Assembly (NCBI GenBank): GCA_947462815.1
Contig: CANHQR010000009.1
Span: forward strand, 19,017-83,016
Reading direction: 5' to 3'
Length of the DNA stretch: 64,000 nucleotides
DNA from: Pseudobdellovibrionaceae bacterium
GTDB taxonomy: Bacteria > Bdellovibrionota > Bdellovibrionia > Bdellovibrionales > JAMPXM01
In this document: piece after piece, positions 8,843 through 17,956 of the stretch
Layout of the letters: each line of letters opens with the position of its first letter
Numbering within the stretch: position 1 is the first letter of the stretch
Translations under genes and position numbers: made by a program
Notes under the pieces: model-generated
Databases searched by the model: none
Told to the model about the DNA's origin: nothing
Seen by the model: only the letters and a program-made list of their open reading frames with translations

Positions 8843-10207
8843 ATGGAAATCGACAGCCATGTTCCTCAGCCTCGCCCCGATTCGAACTCGTCCTCCAATC
8901 CCGGACATCTCAGTCGTCGAATTGGCCTCTTGTCGCTCACGCTTTACGGCATGGGGGATATCCTTGGCGCAGGAATTTATGGCCTCGTCGGCAAGGCCGC
9001 CGGGCAAATGGGTAATGCCGTTTGGCTCGCGTTTTTGGCGAGCATGATCGCGGCAGGCCTGACGGGTCTCTCTTATGCTGCGGTCGGCAGTCGATACCCG
9101 CGAGCCGCGGGTGCCGCTTACGTGACACTGAAAGCCTTTCGACGTTCTTGGCTTTCCTATGTCGTGGGCCTGGCCGCTCTAGCTTCAGGCCTGACGTCCA
9201 TGGCAACGGCCAGTCGCGTCTTTTCGGAATATCTGCAGGCGAGTCTCCCACAGCTCCCATTAAGTTTTTTGATCATCGGGTTTTTGTGTGTCCTCGGCGG
9301 CATTGTCTATCGAGGCATTCGAGAGTCCATGTGGATGAACGCCGTCTGCACCATCATTGAAATCAGCGGGCTTGTTTTGATCATTCTCGTCGGGGCGAGC
9401 TACCTCGGCGAAGTGAACTATCTCGATGCGCGCAGCGAATTCAATCCAAGTGGAGAACTCACCACTTCTTTGGTTCTAAGTGGCGCGGTCCTGACTTTCT
9501 ATTCCTTCATTGGCTTTGAGGACATTCTCAACGTCAGTGAGGAGGTTAAAGACCCGCAACGCAATGTCCCCCGCGGCCTCCTGTTTGCGGTTGCGGGCGC
9601 CAGCCTCATCTATATCACCATCAGTCTCATTGCCGTGAGCGTTGTGCCGGCTGGGGAGCTCGCCAAGAGCTCGCGGCCACTCGTCGACGTGATGGCCGTC
9701 GCCGCGCCTTGGTTCCCCTCAAGTGTTTACTCGCTGATTGCCATGTTCGCGGTCGCCAACACGGCTCTCCTCAACTATGTCATGGGCTCGCGATTGCTGT
9801 ACGGCATGGCCCATCAAGGTCTTCTCCCCTCGGCTCTCGGCCGTGTGGATGCTCGCACCCGAACACCTCATATCGCCATCGCCACCATCCTCGGCATTGT
9901 GCTGCTGCTTGGACTTTCTGGAAATATCTCGGCGCTCGCGAAAGCAACCAGCGTACTTTTACTCGTGTGCTTCATCCTCGTGAACCTATCACTAATCAAA
10001 TTGAAGATGGACGGCCCCACGCCACCGGGTACATTCGATGTTCCGCTCGTGATCCCAATTTTGGGAAGCCTCGCCTGTTTGGCCATGCTGGTGAACGCAA
10101 AACTACCCGAGTATCTGGTCGCGGGCGGCATTCTCCTCTTGATCGGCGTACTGTATTTCATCAAAAGGCCCGTCGAGTCGGCCATCGAACGTATGGATCA
10201 AGAATAG
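8843..10207 (+). CDS. APC family amino acid permease
   Basis: A 454-residue polytopic membrane protein with about 12 hydrophobic helices. The first helix carries GMGDILGAGIYGLVGKAAG, the unwound substrate-binding helix of amino acid-polyamine-organocation transporters; later signatures are the SRYPRAAGAAYVTLKAF segment and FYSFIGFEDILNVSEEVKDPQRNVPRG-type loop, which is diagnostic of the family. It most likely imports or exchanges an amino acid at the inner membrane; which one cannot be told. There is no strong ribosome binding site ahead of ATG 8843. Confidence 0.9.
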   Translation: MEIDSHVPQPRPDSNSSSNPGHLSRRIGLLSLTLYGMGDILGAGIYGLVGKAAGQMGNAVWLAFLASMIAAGLTGLSYAAVGSRYPRAAGAAYVTLKAFRRSWLSYVVGLAALASGLTSMATASRVFSEYLQASLPQLPLSFLIIGFLCVLGGIVYRGIRESMWMNAVCTIIEISGLVLIILVGASYLGEVNYLDARSEFNPSGELTTSLVLSGAVLTFYSFIGFEDILNVSEEVKDPQRNVPRGLLFAVAGASLIYITISLIAVSVVPAGELAKSSRPLVDVMAVAAPWFPSSVYSLIAMFAVANTALLNYVMGSRLLYGMAHQGLLPSALGRVDARTRTPHIAIATILGIVLLLGLSGNISALAKATSVLLLVCFILVNLSLIKLKMDGPTPPGTFDVPLVIPILGSLACLAMLVNAKLPEYLVAGGILLLIGVLYFIKRPVESAIERMDQE

Positions 10208-10304
10208 GTCGATGAATTGTCCTAGATGCTTGTGGGGGCGAGGCCCTTGTCGCGTCTTAGCATCTGGAAACGCTGGACATTATTTGCTGGTCATATGGTG
10301 CTGG

Positions 10305-11318
10305 TCATCTGGTTCTCGTCATCTGGGCGGTCTGCAGGTTGCCCTGCAAGTTGCCCAGATCATCTCGCAAATCAGCTCGCTCATCGGCCGTCGTCACTTC
10401 GACCAAGCGATTGACCTCTATCATCAGACGCCCGAGCTCAATCATTTCCGGCGAGCCAACACTCACACTCAGCGCCTGCATGATCTCCAGTTGCTGACGC
10501 AACTCTACATCCATCCACATCGCGCGCCAAGACAGGAAGGTCTCTTCACGTCGGCGGTCAAATGCGTCGCTCATTTCGGAGCTCGACACAACCAACAAAA
10601 GGGCGTCTACATTCTTTGAAATCTCAAAGATTCGTCCATTCAGGACAGCATAGAGGTCCATCTGTTGATTCAACATTTGCGAAAGTAAACGGAGATGTTC
10701 ACGGTCTTCCACCGACAAGGCCGCAGATTTGGACCACACGATGCTCGATGAAGACAGTCGTGAGAGTCTCACCACCACATCTTGAGCGTAAGCCTCGGTA
10801 TCCAAGGCTCGAGCTCGCGGCCACGACGACGTCCAAATTGGTGAAACCTTGACCTCGGCTCGCAACAAGCCCTGCTGAGCCAGATGTTTTGCCGTCGACT
10901 CACTCATCTGGCAAGGCGAGATGACCTCATGAGCTGATCGCTGCAGGACCGCGACAGCACCGGGTGAGAGACGAACAGCAACTTGGCAATACCGAGTCGC
11001 AAAGCTCATCATATGACGTTCGAGCTGAGCCACCATGTGGTCCCAGCGATGGCCACGCAGGATCTCGCTTCGCTGTGCAGAAAGTTTAAACTCGCGCAAA
11101 ACGCTCGCGGGCTTCGCGTAAGCCAATGGATCTTGATCGAGTTTGGTCCAAGAATGAGGGATTTGTGATCCCGCGGCCGAAGCAGCGGCTGAAGCGCCAG
11201 GTGAAGCATAAGTCGAGTGCGGAGGTCGCACAAACCCCACAAGTCCACCGGCCAACACCAGCAAGAGAGCTGCAGATGCCGTCGAGAGCGTGCTGGAGGA
11301 AGACTTCGCGCGCTTCAC
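10305..11318 (-). CDS. exported protein of unknown function
   Basis: A 337-residue protein with an N-terminal hydrophobic segment (about 10-30) followed by an Ala/Ser-rich stretch, then a mostly helical domain rich in Arg, Glu and Leu, with two isolated Cys. I recognise no family. The start is GTG 11318; a GGAG lies inside the end of the upstream lipoprotein gene, which stops only 3 nt before, so the two genes are very probably co-translated and the proteins may work together in the periplasm. Confidence 0.6.
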   Translation of the reverse strand: MKRAKSSSSTLSTASAALLLVLAGGLVGFVRPPHSTYASPGASAAASAAGSQIPHSWTKLDQDPLAYAKPASVLREFKLSAQRSEILRGHRWDHMVAQLERHMMSFATRYCQVAVRLSPGAVAVLQRSAHEVISPCQMSESTAKHLAQQGLLRAEVKVSPIWTSSWPRARALDTEAYAQDVVVRLSRLSSSSIVWSKSAALSVEDREHLRLLSQMLNQQMDLYAVLNGRIFEISKNVDALLLVVSSSEMSDAFDRRREETFLSWRAMWMDVELRQQLEIMQALSVSVGSPEMIELGRLMIEVNRLVEVTTADERADLRDDLGNLQGNLQTAQMTRTR

Positions 11319-11321
11319 GGT

Positions 11322-11711
11322 TCACTCCGTCTCAGAAGATTCAGTGCCGACCGAAGCGAGCTCTGTCGCGAGGAGCATCAGCTCTTCATCAGAAAGCGTC
11401 GACAAGTAGTCCTCAACCGTCGGCTCACTCACCGAATAAAAGCCATAGGTCGGTCCGTAGTTGTCATTGTAGGAGTCGCGCCATTGATCATAGCTCGGCA
11501 TGTTGCCCCCGCCTGATGCGAGGTCACAGCTGGTACCTCGATCGATGGGGTACTGCCGGTTCATGCAGTTCTCATAGCTGTTGAGCGTTCGTTCGTAGAC
11601 ATGCCCATCCGCGTATTCGGGCGCTTGGGGCGTCGAGCAGGCACTGGATAAGGAAGCCACAGCGAGCATTCCCAAGAGTCGCCAGCTTCGGATCCATTTT
11701 GTTCCCACCAT
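11322..11711 (-). CDS. small lipoprotein
   Basis: A 129-residue predicted lipoprotein: signal sequence with a lipobox LSSAC (about Cys25), then a short polar, Tyr/Asp-rich domain with two further Cys (about 49 and 62) and an acidic tail. No family recognised. AAAGGTGG precedes ATG 11711. It is the first gene of a tight two-gene unit with the exported protein downstream. Confidence 0.65.
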   Translation of the reverse strand: MVGTKWIRSWRLLGMLAVASLSSACSTPQAPEYADGHVYERTLNSYENCMNRQYPIDRGTSCDLASGGGNMPSYDQWRDSYNDNYGPTYGFYSVSEPTVEDYLSTLSDEELMLLATELASVGTESSETE

Positions 11712-11907
11712 TCGGCACCACCTTTCGCGAGAGCGACTTGTTCAACCCAAGTTGCAGCCCTCTCCTTTTGAGATAGCAAGCCTCGCGACCAACCCCCGCC
11801 CTCCCAAAGCATTCTCGTTCGATCCTGTGACCGATTTATATAGACGTGCCTGGACTGCGCCGGGCTACGTCCGACACCTGTCAAAGCTTTAGACAGTTCA
11901 AAACCCC

Positions 11908-11948
11908 AAAAACACAACCCCCCATCGCAGATGGCGATGAGGGGTTGT
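11908..11948 (-). terminator. rho-independent terminator of the FKBP gene
   Basis: A stem of 8 bp (11914-11921 with 11941-11948) extended by 6 bp (11923-11928 with 11934-11939) around a 5-nt loop, followed on the minus strand by five T (11908-11912). It lies about 70 nt past the FKBP stop. Confidence 0.85.
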
Positions 11949-12017
11949 CGTGGGCCGGCGATTCGAAGGTCGACGCTGGGGCTTCTGTTCTTGCGAGCCC
12001 TCAGAGTCGCCACTCGA

Positions 12018-12803
12018 TCATTTGTTCTTTTTCGGCCGTTGGGCCGGAGGTGGGGAGCTCACGGACAAGAGCTCCACTTCAAAGAGCAGAGCCGAGTTGG
12101 GCTCGATCGCTTGACCAGCACCCTGCTCGCCATAAGCCAATTGAGAAGGAATCGCGAAGCGATACTTCGAGCCAACCTTCATCAGCTTCAAACCCTCTGT
12201 CCAACCTGGAATCACCTGACCAACGGCGAACTCTGCAGGGCCGCCGTGCTTGGCTGAGGCATCGAATTCTTTGCCATCAATCAATGTTCCTACATAGTTC
12301 ACTTTGACCAAATCGCCATCTTTAGGCGTCGCTCCATCGCCCTCTTTGACGACCTCATACTGCAAGCCCGACTCGGTCACTTTCCATCCCGGCTTGGCTT
12401 TGTTTTTCTCGAGATAGGCATCACCCTCTTTTTTATTCTTCTCAAACTTCGCGCGAATCTTTTCGACCGCACCTGTTTCAATTCGCTGAAAAGCAGATCG
12501 CATTTCATCCTGATTGAGTTGAGACTCTGTGCCTTTTTGAGCGTCGCGCAGGCCCGCCAAAAAGGCCGCCTCGGTCACTTCGACACCTTGGCGTTTCAAA
12601 TTCATGCCCATGTTATAGCCGACAGCGTAGCTATCTTTGTCGCCATCTGAACTCAACTTAGCCGCACCCGTACCCAAGCAGCCAACAAGACCGCCTACGA
12701 CAACGAAAGACAAGGTCAAGCTCGCCGCAAGTCGGTGAGCGCCCGGCAACATACCTTTGAGCTGAAACTGATTCTTAAAATTCGCCTTCACGGAAGTGTT
12801 CAT
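12018..12803 (-). CDS. FKBP-type peptidyl-prolyl isomerase lipoprotein (Mip/FkpA-like)
   Basis: A 261-residue periplasmic proline isomerase and chaperone. After a lipobox LVGC, an N-terminal FKBP_N dimerisation domain (YAVGYNMGMNLK...GLRDAQKG) leads through a long charged helix to a C-terminal FKBP domain with GDLVKVNYVGTL, FDASAKHGGPAEF, VIPGWTEGLKLMKVG and YGEQGAG, all typical active-site segments. Start ATG 12803 has GGGAG 8 nt upstream; an upstream in-frame ATG at 12848 would put 15 charged residues before the signal sequence and is rejected. The Lys-rich C-terminus ends in PKKNK. Confidence 0.92.
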   Translation of the reverse strand: MNTSVKANFKNQFQLKGMLPGAHRLAASLTLSFVVVGGLVGCLGTGAAKLSSDGDKDSYAVGYNMGMNLKRQGVEVTEAAFLAGLRDAQKGTESQLNQDEMRSAFQRIETGAVEKIRAKFEKNKKEGDAYLEKNKAKPGWKVTESGLQYEVVKEGDGATPKDGDLVKVNYVGTLIDGKEFDASAKHGGPAEFAVGQVIPGWTEGLKLMKVGSKYRFAIPSQLAYGEQGAGQAIEPNSALLFEVELLSVSSPPPAQRPKKNK

Positions 12804-13182
12804 GTCGAGATCTCCCATTTGAGTTTTAAACTGATACTTCTGCCCCATAACGTTCTGCCCTCAAACTCCGCGCCGATCCGACCTGCGCTCAGCAAGCTTC
12901 AGATACTCTGCGGCGGTAAGCTTCGGGCTGAGCGATGCTGACTTCGCGACACTTCCCGTTCTCACCTTCAGGTCCTTGATTGCACATCGAAGCCGTGCTC
13001 TCGACAAGTAGCAATTTCATGTGCTGATGAAAAAAGCACAGCAATCGGCCGAGCGCTCCTGCGGCCCAGGCCATTGAGTTGCAAGCCACTCCGCGGATCC
13101 TGACGAAACTTCGGGCATAAGCGTTGCTCTTCACGTCGTCGCAATCTCAGACGGTCGATGATCTCGAGAAGGGAAGATTCTT
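12804..13182. other. intergenic region, nothing recognised
   Basis: About 380 nt between two divergent genes. It must hold both promoters. I could not find a convincing small gene or structured element; an open frame on the minus strand at 12889-13134 has no family resemblance or ribosome binding site. Confidence 0.4.
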
Positions 13183-14544
13183 ATGAAGTCCTTACAGAAT
13201 AACTCCAACGGCCTTCCGGTGCGCCAAGGCCGTCGCCACACTTCATCAAGTCTTTGGCGAACCTCAACGCCCGTTTCCGCAATCGCCCTCACCGCCGTCA
13301 CGGCCTTATCACTTTTGATCACCACTCCATCGGAAGCTCAGGTCTGGACCGAAACCCAGTCGTGGAACCAAGAGTGGGAAGATCGTTATGCGGCCTGGGT
13401 TGAGAACGATGTGAACGAGGACATTTTCACGAAGGGGCGTTGGGCCGGACTTTCCCATGACTGCGCCGACGCAGCTTACTACGCGAGGGCCATCTTCGCT
13501 TACGAAAACAAATTGCCCTTTGCGATGCGCGACCCTTCAGGCGGCTCGCAGATGATCACCAATCGTATGACGCGCTTCAATGGCCAAGCGGAAGACCGCC
13601 GCGTCCGCAGTTTCTTATCGCTCCTCGGCGATCTCTCTTCGACCAAAACCATAGGCCAAGACACTTATCCCGTTCGCGTTGATCGCGAGTTCGTTCGTCC
13701 GGGAGGCGTGTGGGCTCGTCCCACGCTGATGGATCGTTCATTCTGGCACATTCTCAGTGGCTCAGCGGGGACCGAGCTCCCTGGACATGCCGAGATCATC
13801 AAACAAGTCACAGCCGAAGGTGTGATTTGGAAGCTCGAATCCACAGTACCGCGTGCGGTTCGCGATTTGAACCTGACTTCGAATATGTGGTTTCTGCCTG
13901 AGAATCACCAAACAGGTCTGCGCAAATGGCTGACTCCCGAGCAGTACAGCCGCCCCTTCTCTACTCTTCCCGGCTACAGCCTCGAACAGTTTAGAGAGTT
14001 GGGCACAACACAGACTCAACAAACAAATGGCGACTCCGGTCCGTCGACCAGCAGTGGTCAGCGAACTTTGGATCAATTCAAAGCCGATCTCGCATCGCGC
14101 TTGTCTCACAATGGTCGCCAAGAAAGTGCCGATGGCTTCTATCGACGAAATGCGAAGAGCTTGTGCGGCAGCTTGCGCGTTCGCGCTGAAGCCGTGTCTC
14201 GCGCACTCGCGTTCAAACAAAGGATCGGTGGGCGCTGCCTCAATGCCAGCGAGTACGACCAGCACTCGACACCCTCGCGCGACCGACGCGCTCGCGAACT
14301 CCTTGCGGAGACCGCGAAACGCGCTTCGACCTTTGGTTTCTTCACCGATGGGGCGCTTCGCGAAATTCTCCCTTATCTCGACGCCGAGTGCCCGGGCATC
14401 GAAATCGCTCCCGGCCGAAGTCTACGTCTTTCGGATTGGGCAATCGCCGCAAAGAACAATCAGCTGAGTTCGGATCCCAATCAATCGCTGGAAGCGCGAT
14501 GGGGCCAGGCTCCAGCCGCCGAAGGCACATGCCCGACGTACTGA
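13183..14544 (+). CDS. secreted protein with possible Cys/His hydrolase core
   Basis: A 453-residue exported protein: a long signal region (hydrophobic about 32-48, cleavage near PSEAQ), then WAGLSHDCADAAYYARAIF with a conserved-looking Cys94 and, ~108 residues later, PGHAEIIKQV with His202. A Cys at a helix start followed by a strand-borne His is the arrangement of papain-fold NlpC/P60 and related peptidases, so a peptidoglycan or peptide hydrolase is possible, but this is inference. The C-terminal half is Arg/Ala-rich and unassigned. AAGGGAAG precedes ATG 13183. The next genes on this strand are also exported proteins. Confidence 0.6.
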   Translation: MKSLQNNSNGLPVRQGRRHTSSSLWRTSTPVSAIALTAVTALSLLITTPSEAQVWTETQSWNQEWEDRYAAWVENDVNEDIFTKGRWAGLSHDCADAAYYARAIFAYENKLPFAMRDPSGGSQMITNRMTRFNGQAEDRRVRSFLSLLGDLSSTKTIGQDTYPVRVDREFVRPGGVWARPTLMDRSFWHILSGSAGTELPGHAEIIKQVTAEGVIWKLESTVPRAVRDLNLTSNMWFLPENHQTGLRKWLTPEQYSRPFSTLPGYSLEQFRELGTTQTQQTNGDSGPSTSSGQRTLDQFKADLASRLSHNGRQESADGFYRRNAKSLCGSLRVRAEAVSRALAFKQRIGGRCLNASEYDQHSTPSRDRRARELLAETAKRASTFGFFTDGALREILPYLDAECPGIEIAPGRSLRLSDWAIAAKNNQLSSDPNQSLEARWGQAPAAEGTCPTY

Positions 14545-14663
14545 CGCTCGCGGCAGGCTGAATGCGCTGACAAAAGAAATATCCTGGTCTGAGAACTGAA
14601 AGCTCCGAGCCGAGTTCACCTGAAACGTGACTCGGCCACTCGACAATGCGAGGCTAACTCAAG

Positions 14664-15479
14664 ATGCGAGGCGGAGAGCTCTATCTACCACCAGATCCCA
14701 ACGAAGGCCGCACCAAAGGTGAGGCCGCGTGGCGCACGTGGATTGTACCCGGGATCTGTCTGCTGATCGCTGCAGGCCTCATCGGGCGAGCCATCCAAAA
14801 ACGCTCGCGAGCTCGCGATGTCTCGACGCCGCCCGCAGCGAGCGATTCTTCTCACCTCGCTCATGACTCGCGTACGGTCTTGCCTAAAGACTCTCGCCCT
14901 GGCGATCTCCCATCGGCCAACTCACTCCCTCATCACTTCCCCACGTCCGCGGACTCTCAGCCTCTGCAACCCGATGCTTGGGTTGAGTTGAGATCGGCCA
15001 TTCGTTCTTGTTTTCCAGACGAGGCTCAACAGGCGGATCGAGCTGGAGGCTTACCGGCTCAACTGAGCTCGGCCACGCTCGAGGCGGTCTTCGGTCCACT
15101 TCGTAAGAAGGAAAGCCTCACACACATCGAGCATCTACGATTTGCCAACGGCGGCGAGCGACGGCTACGCGTCTCACTCGAAGCCCAAGCCGATGAAGGC
15201 GTTCAACCCATCCTGCGTGTCTACGACGTGGACCCCGAGGGTTTGCCCATTCCCCTGAAGATCCCCGACGCCCACACGCGAATGCCCAGCGAAACACTTC
15301 TTGCCGCTTATCGACAAAGCGCGGAGATCTCGTTTCGACAAGTCGAATGGGGCGTGGCTTACGGTAGCGGCGCGGTCGGGCAGATGATGGAAACCAACGG
15401 TGAGATCAGCGGCGTACAGATTCGCCTGCGAGGCAAACTGCTACATTGCCTCTCCTCCAGCCAGTGCGAGTGCCTCTAA
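14664..15479 (+). CDS. single-pass membrane protein, unknown
   Basis: A 271-residue protein with a short cytoplasmic N-terminus, one membrane segment (about 28-45, WIVPGICLLIAAGLIG) and a polar Ser/Pro/His-rich linker before a folded C-terminal region of ~150 residues. No family recognised. The start has no clear ribosome binding site; the start region repeats a 9-nt word (ATGCGAGGC at 14646 and 14664). Confidence 0.5.
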   Translation: MRGGELYLPPDPNEGRTKGEAAWRTWIVPGICLLIAAGLIGRAIQKRSRARDVSTPPAASDSSHLAHDSRTVLPKDSRPGDLPSANSLPHHFPTSADSQPLQPDAWVELRSAIRSCFPDEAQQADRAGGLPAQLSSATLEAVFGPLRKKESLTHIEHLRFANGGERRLRVSLEAQADEGVQPILRVYDVDPEGLPIPLKIPDAHTRMPSETLLAAYRQSAEISFRQVEWGVAYGSGAVGQMMETNGEISGVQIRLRGKLLHCLSSSQCECL

Positions 15480-15567
15480 GATTCCATGACTCAGTGAATT
15501 CGGGTTGTCGATCCCTTGTCGACTTCGCTTAAATGTCGAGGTCTGCATAGCTTGACGAGGAGGTCGA

Positions 15568-16074
15568 ATGTCGAGTCACTTCACTATTCCCAAAAATGCC
15601 TTCATCTGCAGATCGCTCAGCGCTTTGCCCGCCCTGCTGATGGGCACAAGCCTGTTGATTTCGCCTCAAGCCGAAGCGAACTTCCAACCCACGACACTTC
15701 CGGTCCTCGCCAAACGAACCAGCACGCAGCTGGCAAGTGGCCAAGCTCGCGAGGCCGACTGCGTGGTTCACTCAGACGGCGTCGTCATCACGCGACGAAT
15801 GGGCCCGATCCAGTGGACTGAAACTCGCTCACTGAGTTTCCAATCCCATCCCGCCTCGAGCATTGACGAGCTCAGTGCTGCACCTCTCAAAACTCAGAAC
15901 GGAAATCCAGCGGACATCTCTTTTCATTTTGTGGCTTACCGCCTCAGCCCCCAGGGCATTCTCGATGAAGTGGTGATCTCACGCTTCGATGGAAAGACGG
16001 GAACGAGTTACGACCGCGAGGGTGCGACGGCCAGCACGCTGAAGGCCGTGTTGAATTCGATTTGTCCCTTCTGA
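15568..16074 (+). CDS. small secreted protein, unknown
   Basis: A 168-residue protein with a clear signal peptide (hydrophobic about 15-32, cleavage after AEA), and a ~130-residue mature domain with two Cys, the second at the C-terminus. GAGGAGG precedes ATG 15568 at ideal spacing. It sits in a same-strand run of four exported-protein genes (13183-17297), but gaps of 90-200 nt leave it open whether they share a transcript. Confidence 0.6.
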   Translation: MSSHFTIPKNAFICRSLSALPALLMGTSLLISPQAEANFQPTTLPVLAKRTSTQLASGQAREADCVVHSDGVVITRRMGPIQWTETRSLSFQSHPASSIDELSAAPLKTQNGNPADISFHFVAYRLSPQGILDEVVISRFDGKTGTSYDREGATASTLKAVLNSICPF

Positions 16075-16277
16075 GCGGCATCGCTTGAGTGTGTGAGTAC
16101 CAAGCCTGAGCCAGGTCAACTCAGGCCAACATGAGTCAATTGTGAAGCCCGGATCCGCGCGGCGACGATGACGTGCGGAGAGGTTCAAATTCTGAGTGAT
16201 TTCCATGGCTTTGACGTCTCGCCACACAATAAATCGTGGCCGTCAAGTTGGCCCCCCATCGCTCCGAAAAGAGACTT

Positions 16278-17297
16278 ATGCCGCACCTCCATCGACCTGA
16301 TAGATCGTCGCGCATCTCTGTCCGATCCGCAGCTCTGGGGCTATGCTGGGCGATTCTCGCCGCGACGGTGAGCACCCTGTCGGCAGCCGAAACGACTCGG
16401 CCAGGCCGCCAAACCCCTCCGACATCCGCAGCCTCGAGCGGAGGATCAGGCCACGACAATATGGTTCAGCGACTGCGCCAACTTTCCTTCAACTGCAGCT
16501 CCACGCGAGGTCAAGCTTCGCTCTGTATCGGCCGAGTTCCCAACTATCCACAGCCCGTGCGGATCTATGTACCGGAAAACTATGTGCGGACGGGTCAAGA
16601 GCCTCTGGCTCTCCACTTTCATGGTCATAACATCGCGGGGTCAGCGGAGAGCTCGCACTTCGTCAATGGCTACGGAGATTTTGAGAAGTGGCTGGCGAAC
16701 TCAGGCTCGGGGCAACTTCTGGTGATCCCCACGAGCACCGGGGCCTCGGCCACCTACAACGCTCTATTTCGACCCGAGTCGCCGCGCGAGGCGGGTGAGA
16801 ATTTCAATCGACTGATCAGCTCACTCGAAGATGTGACAGGTACGGCATTCAATGATCTCGCTGTATCAGGCCACAGTGGCGCCTACGCCGCAATCGGCGC
16901 GCTTGGTCTGGTGTCGCAAGATCGGCCCGAGGGTGCGCGTGTTCGACAAATTTCGGGTATTGGTTTGTTCGATGCCGTCTATGGTCGTTCGAACCAAATC
17001 ATGAATTGGGCGAATCGTCTCAATACTCAGCGCACTTTGCTTTACAACCTTTACGCCGAGCCCGGCTCGACCACTGCTGTCGTGCCAGGGACGGGCGCGC
17101 GCCGCTACCCTTCAGGTCAACTCCAATTCAATGAGATGGTCTCGCAAATCACACAGCCTCGAGCTCGCCGTGCGGACGAGACTGTGGCGGGCGTGCAGGT
17201 TCGCACGGAAAGAATGGAACACATGCAGGCGATGATGAACGGTCGCTACACGGAGTTTCTACGGAACTGGTCCCGATTACGCAGTTCAGCGCCGTAA
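16278..17297 (+). CDS. secreted alpha/beta-hydrolase (esterase-like)
   Basis: A 339-residue exported protein: signal segment (about 17-37, cleavage near LSAAE), then an alpha/beta-hydrolase core. LALHFHGHNI is the oxyanion-hole strand with HG, and DLAVSGHSGAYAAIG holds the nucleophile elbow GHSGA. The catalytic acid and His are not certain. It resembles secreted esterases or polysaccharide deacylases; substrate unknown. ATG 16278 is chosen over the upstream start at 16236 because it places the signal peptide normally; the ribosome binding site is weak. Confidence 0.7.
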   Translation: MPHLHRPDRSSRISVRSAALGLCWAILAATVSTLSAAETTRPGRQTPPTSAASSGGSGHDNMVQRLRQLSFNCSSTRGQASLCIGRVPNYPQPVRIYVPENYVRTGQEPLALHFHGHNIAGSAESSHFVNGYGDFEKWLANSGSGQLLVIPTSTGASATYNALFRPESPREAGENFNRLISSLEDVTGTAFNDLAVSGHSGAYAAIGALGLVSQDRPEGARVRQISGIGLFDAVYGRSNQIMNWANRLNTQRTLLYNLYAEPGSTTAVVPGTGARRYPSGQLQFNEMVSQITQPRARRADETVAGVQVRTERMEHMQAMMNGRYTEFLRNWSRLRSSAP

Positions 17298-17316
17298 GAC
17301 GAACGACCGATTCGAC

Positions 17317-17931
17317 TTACTTGAGGCCCTTGCGAATTTCTCGCAGCTGTCGCAAGTGAATCCCATGATGTGCACCGAGAAGCCAAATCCACTGCGAAGC
17401 ACGAAACTCACCAAACCAAGGATGCCGGAGAGTGGTCTTCGATCGACGCGCCTTCGCATCGACTTGACGTAGATTCAGATCCGCCGACTGCGCCCATTCA
17501 TCCAAGCGCCGCATCCAATCGATGGGACCTTCGGCCTCTTGCCCTTTGGGCTTCACTTTCGCGGTATCAACTTCACCGGGCGGCACACGCCCCTGACTCA
17601 ACTCGATCGCTCCGAACTCGATTCTGGATCCGACCATCCAGAGATGCTCCAACACCATTTCAGCCGACCAAAAGCGCGAGCTATCCTCGAGGCCCGGCTG
17701 CGGCGGCACGAGCACGCGCTGAGTTCGCAGCTCCAGCGGGATTGACGCCCATACTTCGGCCAGCTTGGCGTGGCGACGCCGCAGTTGATCCAACGACTCG
17801 TCCCAATCGGCGCGAGTCGAGACGAAGGGGCCGAGCACATACCGCAGCAAGAGGCGCTGAGGCCAGGGCAGGCCCGCTCCAGGTGGTGCGAGTTGCGGTG
17901 TCACAGCCGAATGCGTCTGACTTGATTTCAT
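17317..17931 (-). CDS. DinB family protein
   Basis: A 204-residue predicted four-helix-bundle protein of the DinB/YfiT superfamily. The metal-type His positions are visible in VLEHLWMVG and in the C-terminal HHGIHLRQLREI; HPWFGEFRASQWIW is the typical pre-helix signature. Members include thiol-dependent S-transferases (bacillithiol or others), but most are uncharacterised. It diverges from an alpha/beta-hydrolase gene with only 25 nt between start codons, and a 20-bp palindrome overlaps its start codon. Confidence 0.75.
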   Translation of the reverse strand: MKSSQTHSAVTPQLAPPGAGLPWPQRLLLRYVLGPFVSTRADWDESLDQLRRRHAKLAEVWASIPLELRTQRVLVPPQPGLEDSSRFWSAEMVLEHLWMVGSRIEFGAIELSQGRVPPGEVDTAKVKPKGQEAEGPIDWMRRLDEWAQSADLNLRQVDAKARRSKTTLRHPWFGEFRASQWIWLLGAHHGIHLRQLREIRKGLK

Positions 17932-17948
17932 ATGACGATCGTAATATG
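17929..17948. promoter_or_regulatory. candidate operator palindrome
   Basis: A 20-bp inverted repeat, CATATGACGA / TCGTAATATG, with 9 of 10 positions complementary between arms, centred between the divergent start codons at 17931 and 17957. It overlaps the DinB start codon. Its size fits a TetR-type dimer site, and a TetR gene lies just downstream at 18719. Confidence 0.5.
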
Positions 17949-17956
17949 ATTGATAA

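Noticed and set aside
12889..13134. Open frame of 81 codons on the minus strand
   Set aside because: No ribosome binding site, no recognisable motif, composition unlike a real protein.
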